64,000 bases of DNA from Hoeflea sp. (GTDB lineage Bacteria; Pseudomonadota; Alphaproteobacteria; Rhizobiales; Rhizobiaceae). Numbering within the stretch: position 1 is the first letter of the stretch; each line of letters begins with the position of its first letter. The notes under the pieces were generated by a model. The model saw only the letters and a list, made by a program, of their open reading frames with translations. It did no database searches and was not told where the DNA came from. Below are positions 9,627 to 16,988 of the stretch, one piece after another. The DNA lies in NCBI GenBank assembly GCA_020637795.1, contig JACKJT010000002.1, forward strand, positions 248,001 through 312,000, written 5' to 3'. Position numbers and translations under genes: made by a program.

Positions 9627-9910
9627 CAACCATATGAAAACAATAATCAAAATTCGTTGACAGCTACTCCTGATTTTTGGAGCGCCGCGCAACATTGTCA
9701 ATATAAGTTGCAACAATGCTGCAACTGCAGAGGTGTTGCAGAATGCCTAAATTGCTGTTGCACCCTAAAATCGGCGCTTGACCGATGCGCCGCCGGCGCT
9801 GAACATGAAAAGAACGCCATCTACGGGCTGGAACCCTCAGGCGGCTTTTTTAGGTGTGAGTTCAAGTTGACCAACAGCGAGACTGCAGTAAAGCCCCGTC
9901 ACTTTAGCTG

Positions 9911-11179
9911 GTGAACCGCAGGGCGGGAGATACCCCAACTAAGCCCCAGGACGAGCGCGCCCAACGACGTCAACATATTTGGAAGCCCCGCGACCTCGTG
10001 GAAAAAGTGTGGCAAGGCCGGGATCGCGATCGCGCCCTTCGTCTGTCATGGCGTTGCAACGAGTATCAATTTGCAAAACGGCTGGACCTACCGCTAGCTG
10101 GGTCGGCGAAGAACGTGCGGGCGATGATTTCAGTGGCCGTCGATGCCGTTCACACGGCGCTCCATTATCCCGAGCTTCGCGTCTCATGTTCCCGCCGCAA
10201 CGGCTGGTGGCATGAAACAAGGCGCTACCGCGATGCCGATTTCACCTTCTACAACGTCGTCCCGGCTATCGATGCGCTTTTGGACGCCGGAATTCTGGTC
10301 GACTACGACCTACAGCCCGCAGGCCGACCCACAGGCGTCCAGTCAAGCTACAGACCCGCCCCATGGCTCGCGGAAGTCACATTGCCAGACCTGCGCTATG
10401 AGGTCGGCGAGGTCATCCGAATGAAAGACGTCAATGGGCGCTTGATAGATTACCGCGACAATGACAGGACTCGGCGTGATCGCGCCATGCTCGCTAAGAT
10501 AAATCGCAGCCTTGCAGAAGCCGACATCGGCCTTGATGTTCCGGCAGCCATTCGTGATGGTAACGCAATCCGCCTAGACGGCTATGCGGTGTTCCCTCAA
10601 ATGACTTCTCTGTACAGGGTCTATAAAGGGGGATGGGATCGCGGCGGACGTTTCTACGGCGGTTGGTGGCAATCGTGCCGAAAGGTGCATCGGAAACACC
10701 TTACTATCGACGGCCAACGCACCGTCGAACTGGACTATCAGCAAATTCATCCCCGCCTGCTCTATGGCATTTCCGGGCGACATCTGGAAGGAGATGCCTA
10801 CACCATTTCCGGATGGGATCGCGATGTCGTCAAGAAAGCTTTCAATACCCTTCTGAACACTCAGGACTTCGAGGAGGCGCGTGGCGCAATTGCCAAGAAT
10901 CTGGGCACTGACCGCGCCACTGCAGAAGGGCTGATCCTCGATATCACCATCCGACACCTGGAGATCAAATCCTATTTCCATAGCGGCGTCGGAATGTTGC
11001 TCCAAAATATTGATTCTGAAATCTGTCGTCAGGTTCTCGTGCAGATGTATCGAAAGGGTATCGTCGCGCTTCCCGTCCATGATTCCTTTATCGTCGCGGA
11101 ACGGCATGAGGACACACTTTCGCAGGTTATGCGGACAACATTCGAAACAGTGGCGAAAACGGCCAAAAAACTATTCTGA
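9911..11179 (+). CDS. Compact family-A polymerase-like protein of mobile DNA
   Basis: A 422-residue protein (GTG start; no strong ribosome site). The C-terminal half shows three motifs in the order and spacing of the polymerase A/T7 RNA polymerase palm: motif A ELDYQQIHPRLLY with D275; motif B R304-xxx-K308 followed by FNTLLN, where T7-type enzymes have a Tyr-Gly pair; and motif C PVHDSF with H390-D391, preceded by a helix LQNIDSEICRQ like the Pol I segment before VHDE. No 3'-5' exonuclease domain fits upstream. The first 200 residues are basic and include a possible winged-helix stretch (about 110-150). I recognise it as one of a scattered set of proteins annotated hypothetical in alphaproteobacterial plasmids and phages. 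I infer a replication protein or primer-extending polymerase for the element; activity is unproven. Confidence 0.6.
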   Translation: MNRRAGDTPTKPQDERAQRRQHIWKPRDLVEKVWQGRDRDRALRLSWRCNEYQFAKRLDLPLAGSAKNVRAMISVAVDAVHTALHYPELRVSCSRRNGWWHETRRYRDADFTFYNVVPAIDALLDAGILVDYDLQPAGRPTGVQSSYRPAPWLAEVTLPDLRYEVGEVIRMKDVNGRLIDYRDNDRTRRDRAMLAKINRSLAEADIGLDVPAAIRDGNAIRLDGYAVFPQMTSLYRVYKGGWDRGGRFYGGWWQSCRKVHRKHLTIDGQRTVELDYQQIHPRLLYGISGRHLEGDAYTISGWDRDVVKKAFNTLLNTQDFEEARGAIAKNLGTDRATAEGLILDITIRHLEIKSYFHSGVGMLLQNIDSEICRQVLVQMYRKGIVALPVHDSFIVAERHEDTLSQVMRTTFETVAKTAKKLF

Positions 11180-11210
11180 AACATTGGGATAGCATCGTTA
11201 TAGACTACAA

Positions 11211-11237
11211 GCGGCCCCGTGAGGGGCCGCGCTTCTT
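11211..11237 (+). terminator. Terminator after the polymerase-like gene
   Basis: A perfect 8-bp GC stem, GCGGCCCC (11211-11218) and GGGGCCGC (11223-11230), with loop GTGA, 31 bases after the stop codon and followed by the pyrimidine-rich GCTTCTT. The T-run is weak, so termination may be partial. Confidence 0.65.
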
Positions 11238-11621
11238 GGAGGCTTCTTTCTCCGCCAACATGATTGAAAGATGTCGCGTGGCAAAAAGGGAAGTTCGCAT
11301 GTGATCCGAAACCATTAGGTCAGGATACATCCGCGATCCAAGAACCAAAACGCTCTGGAGCTAACACGCCTTAACGTCAGACTGGGAGTAGACTGTCGGT
11401 CGTCCACGTTCACAAAGTTGCGTCAATGGAAGATTACGGTCCGCCAGCAACGGATGAACGTCTCAAATGGGGCCAACATCGTTCTCTCCGCTCGACCCCA
11501 TCTGGCGGGCCTAGAAACCTCAAATTCAGGCATTCAAAATAAGGGTGCTCATTGGCGCTGGCCTAGTCCCGTCTATGAATCCATTGACGGGGTCTTGATT
11601 GTCAAGCCATGCGAACCGTCA

Positions 11622-11685
11622 AGGTCCGCCTAGCGGCCGTGGCTCGGCGGTGCCTGCGCCCGCACCAGTCCCGTACGGCGGACCT
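11622..11685. repeat. Inverted repeat with nested stem
   Basis: AGGTCCGCC at 11622-11630 is the exact reverse complement of GGCGGACCT at 11677-11685, separated by 46 bases. Inside, GGTGC and GCACC form a second short stem. The G+C-rich structure sits immediately left of the A+T-rich heptad array. It could extrude as a cruciform or fold as an RNA hairpin. Confidence 0.6.
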
Positions 11686-11713
11686 GGACTGCTCACCTTC
11701 GATTTTAAGATAA

Positions 11714-11831
11714 TTCGAGATTCGAATGGAAAACTTCGAAATCCGACATACTGCCAAATCGAGGAAATCGGACAGTTCGATTTTCGAACTATTTATTTCG
11801 AAACTCGAACTGAACGTTTCGAAACTCGAAC
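11714..11831. repeat. Tandem 7-bp (TTCGAAA-type) array, left block
   Basis: Two runs of heptads. 11714-11740 has three recognisable units. 11776-11831 has eight contiguous units: ttcgatt, ttcgaac, tatttat, ttcgaaa, ctcgaac, tgaacgt, ttcgaaa, ctcgaac. The palindromic core TTCGAA occurs five times exactly in this block, and a 15-bp direct repeat (11796-11810, 11817-11831) recurs at 21 bp, two helical turns. The period is not a multiple of three and no protein is encoded. Tandem heptads are the known binding mode of some ribbon-helix-helix proteins, such as the omega repressor of plasmid pSM19035. Confidence 0.75.
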
Positions 11832-11869
11832 AATTATGTAGTTGGTGGGAAATTTCGCCAATTTCATCG

Positions 11870-11887
11870 TCACGTACATGTACGTGA
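11870..11887. repeat. 18-bp perfect palindrome between the arrays
   Basis: TCACGTACATGTACGTGA reads the same on both strands. It lies 38 bases after the left heptad block and 47 bases before the right one, so it is almost central. A dimeric protein site or an origin/termination focus are both possible. Confidence 0.7.
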
Positions 11888-11934
11888 TACCGGAAAGACA
11901 GTTTTCAGGGTTTTTTGTCGTGTCGTCAAAACGA

Positions 11935-12055
11935 TTCGAATGTCGAAACGATTGCGTCGAAATTCGAAATGATCAGTTCGAAATCCGAAATATCGATCAT
12001 TCGAGTTTCGAATAGATTAAACCGAGTTTGGAAGCGTGAACAAATTGAATTCGAA
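11935..12055. repeat. Tandem 7-bp (TTCGAAA-type) array, right block
   Basis: Nine contiguous heptads in one register run from 11935 to 11997: ttcgaat, gtcgaaa, cgattgc, gtcgaaa, ttcgaaa, tgatcag, ttcgaaa, tccgaaa, tatcgat. A two-unit block follows at 12000-12013, and an isolated TTCGAA at 12050-12055. Exact TTCGAA occurs five times. With the left block this gives ten exact hexamers in 335 bp, where about 0.1 is expected by chance. Confidence 0.75.
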
Positions 12056-12411
12056 ATCGGCGGCGGTCGATCCCGGATCGCGAAAAAACGCGACCTCCTA
12101 CGGCAGCCTTCATTCCCGACTTCCCTCTCTGCGGCGCGATGCTGAATTCTCCGATATGCTCATTTTATTTGGGGCAGAGCTCAGGACGTTGAGCAGGGCC
12201 ATGCTCATTTTGGGTTGCGGTGGACACCCAACAATTCGCAGGACAAATGACCGTATGGGGATGCCGCAAACAGCTGAAATGGGCGGGAAGCGGACATTCG
12301 CTGCAGATTGCACCAACGGCAGCTATGCGGACCAAGCGGACCTTGGTTGCGGCATTCCGAAGGTCCGCTTTCTCGGAATCGCGCAATTGCTCCGAGATGA
12401 GCCTTTGTCAG

Positions 12412-12903
12412 CTACGAATTAAGAAAAGTCTCCAATTCGACCTGCTCATTGAACATCGCAAGGTTGCCAGCACTATCGTACGGCCAGGCTTCTGTTGGCC
12501 TGTCACAATACATCTCTATCAGAATATTGTCCGGATCGTGAAAATAGACGGCTTCGCTTACACCATGGTCTCTTACTTGCGGGACTTCCTTGCTTCCAAC
12601 GTCCTTGAGATGCGTGATTACGCGTTGGACCGCCGCGATCAGTGCGTCTCGATCAGGATACAGAAATGCCACGTGGTGTAGGCCAGTGCAGCTTTCGGGC
12701 GGCGGAGCGCCACCTTCACTCGACAAAGTGTTTAGCCCGATATGATGATGATATCCGCCATACCCCAAAAACGCACCGCCAGTTCCGAACCGCTGCATGA
12801 GCGTCAGGCCCATCACGTCTGTATAAAACGCTATTGCACTCTCCAGATTTGAAACCTTCAGATTCACGTGCCCGATCCGTGTAGCGTGGTTTCCTTTGTT
12901 CAT
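12412..12903 (-). CDS. VOC-family (glyoxalase/extradiol dioxygenase-like) protein
   Basis: A 163-residue vicinal-oxygen-chelate protein with two beta-alpha-beta-beta-beta modules. The first starts IGHVNLKVSNLESAIAFY with metal-ligand-type His; a central TGLHHVAFLYPD has a second His; the C-terminal YFHDPDNILIEMY carries the usual Glu ligand. These are the residues expected for a metal-dependent dioxygenase or glyoxalase-like enzyme. The ATG at 12901-12903 gives the standard length. It is cargo of the accessory region, or a chromosomal gene stranded in it. Substrate unknown. Confidence 0.8.
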   Translation of the reverse strand: MNKGNHATRIGHVNLKVSNLESAIAFYTDVMGLTLMQRFGTGGAFLGYGGYHHHIGLNTLSSEGGAPPPESCTGLHHVAFLYPDRDALIAAVQRVITHLKDVGSKEVPQVRDHGVSEAVYFHDPDNILIEMYCDRPTEAWPYDSAGNLAMFNEQVELETFLNS

Positions 12904-13157
12904 TGCAGCACCCAATAAGCTCGACAGATAAGCATCTATTAAACTACTAACCTTCCAAAAAATAGCCATTCATGCAGTGCGCAGCATCGGTAAGTTTGGG
13001 CTCCTTGCAGTCTTTCGCTGCGGATAACACAAACGTCGGCAATGGGCCGCAATTGACCGTTTTCAATTAACGGATTTTCGACGACGATTTGCGCCGGCAG
13101 ATTCCTGAGCACATCATCTTTAACGAGCAACCTAATGAGGTTAGCCAGCAATGCTTT

Positions 13158-13227
13158 GTGCCCACATGGGCACTCAGCGCTGGTCAGGGGAGAAACTCCC
13201 CGTGAACCCCTCATCCCCTCATCGGGG
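13158..13227 (+). other. Candidate oriT upstream of mobC
   Basis: The 90 bases before mobC pack several small repeats: GTGCCCA/TGGGCAC with a two-base centre (13158-13173), GGGGAG/CTCCCC with loop AAA (13187-13201), and a tandem CCCCTCAT pair (13207-13222) whose second copy pairs with GGGG at 13224-13227. Clustered inverted and direct repeats next to a MobC-relaxase pair are typical of transfer origins. I do not see a certain nic consensus, so the call rests on position and structure. Confidence 0.4.
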
Positions 13228-13245
13228 CAGGTTAGAAGGAGATGC

Positions 13246-13569
13246 ATGCGTGACCATATAATTCGTATCCGCACCAGCACTGAGGAGACGTCGAAAATTC
13301 AAGAACTCGCCAAAGGGCGAGGACTTTCAATCTCCGAATTGATGCGCCGCGCTGCACTAAGTGCACGAATGCCTGAGCGCGAATTTGCCGTCACCGACTT
13401 TGTGTTGTTGACCCGAACCCTTGCAGAACTCGGGCGGATCGGTGGCAATTTGAATCAATTGGTTCGGCGAGCAAATCGTGGGCAGCTTATTGGGCACGAT
13501 GTCGAACTCAGACAAACACTGTCGTCCGTCGATGAATTGCGCAACCGTCTCAGGGGGGTGCTGGGATGA
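13246..13569 (+). CDS. mobC: MobC-like mobilisation accessory protein (RHH)
   Basis: A 107-residue relaxosome protein. The N-terminus (HIIRIRTSTEETSKIQELAKGRGLSISELMRRA) is a ribbon-helix-helix DNA-binding fold. The C-terminus carries the MobC signature LGRIGGNLNQLVR. The protein presumably binds oriT and helps the relaxase open the strand. ATG 13246 has AGAAGGA upstream and starts at the family-typical point; a longer frame from 13135 would add 37 unrelated residues. It overlaps the relaxase gene by four bases. Confidence 0.85.
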   Translation: MRDHIIRIRTSTEETSKIQELAKGRGLSISELMRRAALSARMPEREFAVTDFVLLTRTLAELGRIGGNLNQLVRRANRGQLIGHDVELRQTLSSVDELRNRLRGVLG

Positions 13570-14738
13570 TCATTCAAACCACACGCATCTCACGCAGTGG
13601 CGGCGTTGGCCACCTCGCCCGCCATTTGCTTGACAAGACCCGCGAAAATGACGCCATCGAAATCTTGGCAGGCGACCGCAGTGCGCTTTTTGATGCCCAC
13701 ACGCTCGCGAGTTTCAAGGGCTGCAAATACAGCGTCAGGCATATTGCCGTATCTCCAGAACGTGAAATGACGCCGCCGCAGTTGAGCGAATTCATGCGTT
13801 CAATCAATTCCGAATTCTGCGTCGGAGCCGAGCGTCCACGTCTGATCGTTCGTCATGTAAAAAAGGGCCGCTCGCATTTTCATATTGCCGTTGCCGAGGT
13901 GGACCCGAAGACGTTGCGAGTGCTCGATTGCAGGAACGATTATGCAAGGTTGGAGGATATCGCCCGCCGTTATGAGGAGAAGCACGGCGAGACTATCCAG
14001 CCAACCCGTGCTGACCGTCATCAGCGCAAAAGTGAGGGGTTTTCCGATGTTGCCCGAAAAAGAGCAGAACGAGTAACGCCCGCATTTGATCGCACCAAGC
14101 TGAAACAGGCGTTCGGTGTTTCCCCTGAAGCCTTTCATTCTGAATTGGGTCGACAGGGTCTTGAAATATCACCTGGCGAAAAAGGCCCGATCTTAATCAA
14201 CAGTTCTGGCGCGTTTGTTGCTGCTGCCAACCGCGTAGTGGGCAGACGTCGTGACGAATTCTCAAAATTCATGGAGGTATACGATTATGGCAGAAATTAT
14301 TTCCGCATCCCCGAGGTCTTTGGCAACCGTCGAACGCAAGATCGAGAAACTGTTGCCTCTGCTGTCACTACTGGAGACGCAGGACACCCCGGACAGGATA
14401 GCCCAGTTCCTGGAGCTTCTGAGAAACATACTGGACGCACAGAAACAACAGGCCGAAGCCTTGAAGCTCTTTGCAGATCGACTCGATCGTCTGCAACGCC
14501 GTTAATTCGACGTCTTCGACCAGAGCAAAGTTTCCTGCGACACCTTGGAACCTTAGACACTGATGCTCTCCTGCGACGTGCTGAAGAAATGGCGGCATGG
14601 GTGCGTCTGATTTTCGAGCCACCAGCACAGCGCTTAACCCGGAAAATTCAAGACCTCAAACGAGATCGAAGGCCAAATGTTTCGGCCGAGGTATTACAGC
14701 CACTTTGTGCAAAATACGATTTAAAGAGAAGGATATAG
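13566..14738 (+). CDS. Relaxase (MobA/VirD2-type HUH endonuclease)
   Basis: A 390-residue mobilisation relaxase that would nick and covalently hold one strand at oriT. The N-terminal 150 residues are the relaxase domain: MIIQTTRISRSGGVGHLARHL opening, GCKYSVRHIAVSPE near 54-67 with a candidate catalytic Tyr56, and the metal-binding HFHIAVAEVDP (HUH) near 103. Residues 240-330 are polar and low in complexity, and this is where a second gene is encoded in another frame. The C-terminus is helical and basic. The length is short for a fused relaxase-primase, so no primase domain is present. Type IV secretion genes are absent, so transfer would need a helper. Confidence 0.82.
   Translation: MIIQTTRISRSGGVGHLARHLLDKTRENDAIEILAGDRSALFDAHTLASFKGCKYSVRHIAVSPEREMTPPQLSEFMRSINSEFCVGAERPRLIVRHVKKGRSHFHIAVAEVDPKTLRVLDCRNDYARLEDIARRYEEKHGETIQPTRADRHQRKSEGFSDVARKRAERVTPAFDRTKLKQAFGVSPEAFHSELGRQGLEISPGEKGPILINSSGAFVAAANRVVGRRRDEFSKFMEVYDYGRNYFRIPEVFGNRRTQDRETVASAVTTGDAGHPGQDSPVPGASEKHTGRTETTGRSLEALCRSTRSSATPLIRRLRPEQSFLRHLGTLDTDALLRRAEEMAAWVRLIFEPPAQRLTRKIQDLKRDRRPNVSAEVLQPLCAKYDLKRRI
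14287..14505 (+). CDS. Nested mobilisation gene in another frame of the relaxase
   Basis: A 72-residue frame lying wholly inside the relaxase gene, in a different reading frame. It begins at ATG 14287 with a perfect GGAGGT Shine-Dalgarno at 14273-14278, spacing eight bases, a signal with no purpose for the relaxase. The product (MAEIISASPRSLATVERKI...) is predicted almost entirely helical, rich in Leu, Gln, Glu and Lys with coiled-coil character, and ends LDRLQRR. The overlapped part of the relaxase is a low-complexity linker that could tolerate double coding. By position it recalls mobB of RSF1010, also nested in its mobA, but there is no sequence resemblance I can claim. Confidence 0.65.
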   Translation: MAEIISASPRSLATVERKIEKLLPLLSLLETQDTPDRIAQFLELLRNILDAQKQQAEALKLFADRLDRLQRR

Positions 14739-14740
14739 CT

Positions 14741-15064
14741 ATGAGAGAAAACAGAAAAAATATAAAGAAACGGAACTGCTTCGACAGGCTGCGCGCATTC
14801 TTCCACAAAGCAAAACGCAAGCGGATCGCTAACCCAGCGTCATCAATCGCAATCCAGCTTTTCGCTCTATTTGCCATGCTCTTCGGACGTGTGCCGGAGG
14901 CCGTGCCGGCCCCCGCAAATGTTCCATATCGCCCGCCTCCCCTGTCTCCAACAGCTGCACGTCGGGCAGAACTATCGAAACGCCTCGGCATTCCCGTCAG
15001 ATATGTTGATATCGTAATGACGCGAGGACATGTTCCCTATCGTGTCCCGGATCAGCGCCCATGA
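14741..15064 (+). CDS. Small membrane protein, 3' end altered by IS3
   Basis: A 107-residue frame two bases after the relaxase stop, with AAGGAT seven bases before ATG 14741. It has a very basic N-terminus (RENRKNIKKRN), one hydrophobic segment near residues 38-54, and a proline-rich tail. Its stop codon TGA at 15062-15064 is the first three bases of the IS3 element, so the natural C-terminus has probably been replaced. It is likely a membrane accessory of the mobilisation operon; function unknown. Confidence 0.5.
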   Translation: MRENRKNIKKRNCFDRLRAFFHKAKRKRIANPASSIAIQLFALFAMLFGRVPEAVPAPANVPYRPPPLSPTAARRAELSKRLGIPVRYVDIVMTRGHVPYRVPDQRP

Positions 15065-15131
15065 GACAGAACTGGCTTAATTGAGAAGAGAGGATTTTCG
15101 GCTCATCGTAGCTCTATCAAAGGAAGCGAAG

Positions 15132-15506
15132 ATGAGACAAAAATCCGGGCCGCAGACATCGATGGCCGAGAAGACGCTCAAAGACATCCGCCGCGCCACG
15201 CGCAAGCATCATTCGGCCGAGGACAAAATCCGGATCGTCCTGGAAGGCCTGCGTGGCGAAGACAGTATCGCCGCGATCTGCCGCCGTGAGGGGATCGCCG
15301 AAAGCCTGTATTATAGCTGGTCGAAGGAATTCCTCGAAGCTGGCAAGAAGCGCCTTGCAGGCGATACCTCCCGTTCGGCAACGAGTGACGAGGTGAAGGC
15401 GCTGCGTAGGGAGAGCCGCGACCTGAAGGAGGCGCTGGCCGACCTCACCCTGGAGAACCGCCTGCTCAAAAAAAGCATGATCGGGCATGGGGGCGACGAC
15501 GAATGA
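15132..15506 (+). CDS. IS3 transposase OrfA (helix-turn-helix)
   Basis: About 124 residues from ATG 15132. An HTH domain (KHHSAEDKIRIVLEGLRGED... EGIAESLYYSWSKEF) recognises the IS ends, and a C-terminal leucine-rich coiled coil (LKEALADLTLENRLLKKS) lets it dimerise with the OrfAB product. The stop overlaps the OrfB start as ATGA, so OrfB is made by coupling or by frameshifting. Confidence 0.88.
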   Translation: MRQKSGPQTSMAEKTLKDIRRATRKHHSAEDKIRIVLEGLRGEDSIAAICRREGIAESLYYSWSKEFLEAGKKRLAGDTSRSATSDEVKALRRESRDLKEALADLTLENRLLKKSMIGHGGDDE

Positions 15507-16483
15507 GATATCCCGCCACCGAAAAGCTTGAGATCATCCGGTTGGTCGAGCAGTCACATCTGTCGGTCCGGCAAACCCTCGAAAAGCTCGGCATTCCCAG
15601 GCCAACATTTTACAGATGGTGTGACCGGTTCCAGACCCACGGTGTCAAGGGACTGGAAGACCGGACGTCCGCGCCGCCACGGGTGTGGAACCGCATTCCA
15701 GACGATATCAGGGGCAGGATCATCGAAATGGCGCTGGACCACGCCGATCTGTCGCCGCGCGAACTGGCGGTGAAGTTCACCGATACGGAAAGCTATTTCG
15801 TATCAGAGGCTTCTGTCTACCGCCTGCTCAAGGCCCATGACCTGATCACGTCACCAGCCTATATCGTCATCAAGGCCAACGACGAGTTCAAGGACAAGAC
15901 CACGCGGCCGAACGAGATGTGGCAGACCGACTTCACCTATCTGAAGGTCATCGGCTGGGGATGGTTCTACCTGTCGACTATTCTCGACGATTACTCCCGC
16001 TACATCATCGCCTGGAAGCTGTGCACCGGTATGAAAGTCGATGATGTCACCGACACGCTCGACCTGGCGCTGGCAGCCTCAGGCTGCGACAAGGTCAAGG
16101 TCGAACACCGGCCGCGCCTGCTGTCCGACAACGGTCCGTGTTATGTCGCCTCTGATCTCGGTGAATGGCTGGAGACATACAAGATCGACCAGGTTCACGG
16201 CGCTCCCGGCCATCCGCAGACACAAGGGAAAATCGAACGCTGGCATCAGACGTTGAAGAACCGCATCCTCCTCGAAAACTACTTCTTCAAGGAAGACCTC
16301 GAAGCCCAGATCGCGGCCTTCATCGAGCACTACAACCATCGCCGATACCACGAGAGCCTCCACAATCTCACCCCGGCCGACGTCTACTTCGGACGCGGCC
16401 AGACCATCCTGCTCGAACGCGAAAGGATTAAACGAGACACCATCAAACAGCGCCGCTTGAACCACCAAGCCAAAGCGGCTTAA
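15503..16483 (+). CDS. IS3 transposase OrfB (DDE integrase core)
   Basis: A 326-residue rve-type transposase. The N-terminal HTH (RQTLEKLGIPRPTFYRWCDRF) is followed by the catalytic core: first Asp in MWQTDFTYLKV, second in LLSDNGPCY, Glu in GKIERWHQTLKN. All three catalytic residues are present and the frame is open, so the element could be active. Confidence 0.93.
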   Translation: MRYPATEKLEIIRLVEQSHLSVRQTLEKLGIPRPTFYRWCDRFQTHGVKGLEDRTSAPPRVWNRIPDDIRGRIIEMALDHADLSPRELAVKFTDTESYFVSEASVYRLLKAHDLITSPAYIVIKANDEFKDKTTRPNEMWQTDFTYLKVIGWGWFYLSTILDDYSRYIIAWKLCTGMKVDDVTDTLDLALAASGCDKVKVEHRPRLLSDNGPCYVASDLGEWLETYKIDQVHGAPGHPQTQGKIERWHQTLKNRILLENYFFKEDLEAQIAAFIEHYNHRRYHESLHNLTPADVYFGRGQTILLERERIKRDTIKQRRLNHQAKAA

Positions 16484-16540
16484 ATGAACCCGCAAACCGA
16501 GCCGGAAACTCCACTCTTCCAGAGCCCAAAAAGTCTCAAA

Positions 16541-16988
16541 TCATTCGACGACGGACAGCTCGTTATTAACTTGAATCTTAAATGGCGATATGAAGTCGCG
16601 CGCGATAATGCCGCTTATTGCGAAACCAAAATTTGCCCCAGTGGTACCGGCGGCTTCAAGCATGATTCCATCATCCAACTTTCCAACGATTACCCCGGTA
16701 ACCTCGCCATCTGAGTTGACCAACGGGCCACCCGAATTTCCGGGTTGGACAGGCAATGAGATTGAGAAAAGATTGCTGTTTCCGCCAATGCCTCTCCGAC
16801 CCGTTACTTTTCCGAACACAACGGTAAAGTCATTGTCCATCAGCGTTGAAAGTGGAAAGCCGCCCGCAATCAAGGATGCACCCAACTGGGATACCTCATC
16901 ACTGAAGATAGCTGTCGTAACACCTTTGCCATTTGGGTTAACCAAAATAGCAGCCAAATCCAATTCGCGATTAAAACGCAAAATCTTA
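16541..16988 (-). pseudogene. Trypsin-like serine protease, N-terminus lost to IS5
   Basis: About 146 residues of an S1C-type (trypsin_2) protease. The catalytic Asp segment RELDLAAILV and the nucleophile motif QPGNSGGP are present, but the part with the catalytic His is missing because an IS5 element joins at 16988/16989. The frame has no proper start codon. The stop (16541-16543) lies only three bases from the IS3 end, so the C-terminus may also be altered. Non-functional remnant, trapped between two insertion sequences. Confidence 0.8.

Larger units (their letters stand above)
11238..12411. other. Long non-coding region of the mobile element
   Basis: About 1.17 kb without a convincing gene. 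It contains a long inverted repeat (11622-11685), two arrays of 7-bp units (11714-11831 and 11935-12012) and an 18-bp palindrome between them. After 12100 it becomes richer in G+C; 12270-12310 contains a GGGAAGCGGACATTCGCTG stretch like the dispersed low-value 'hypothetical' repeats I know from many alphaproteobacterial genomes. Short frames here have no recognisable product. Confidence 0.55.
15062..16538 (+). mobile_element. IS3-family insertion sequence
   Basis: About 1.48 kb with two transposase genes. The ends are imperfect inverted repeats: the left begins TGAGAC (15062) and the right ends GTCTCA (16538), with further matches GGCT and AAGAG inside, agreeing with the TGA...TCA termini of the IS3 family. 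I see no matching target duplication (left flank CCCA, right flank AATC), so one side may have been deleted after insertion. Confidence 0.85.

Noticed and set aside
11714..12055. Possible CRISPR array
   Set aside because: Units are 7 bp, without 25-40 bp repeats or equal spacers, and no cas genes occur.
12975..13005. GGTAAGTTTGGGCTC as an RSF1010-like nic site
   Set aside because: Only the GGTAAGT part agrees with the MOBQ nic consensus; the critical GCGCCCT end is missing and no adjacent inverted repeat is evident.
15081..15131. Extending IS3 OrfA to the first start at 15081
   Set aside because: The extra 17 residues have no family counterpart; the ATG at 15132 suits the usual length.
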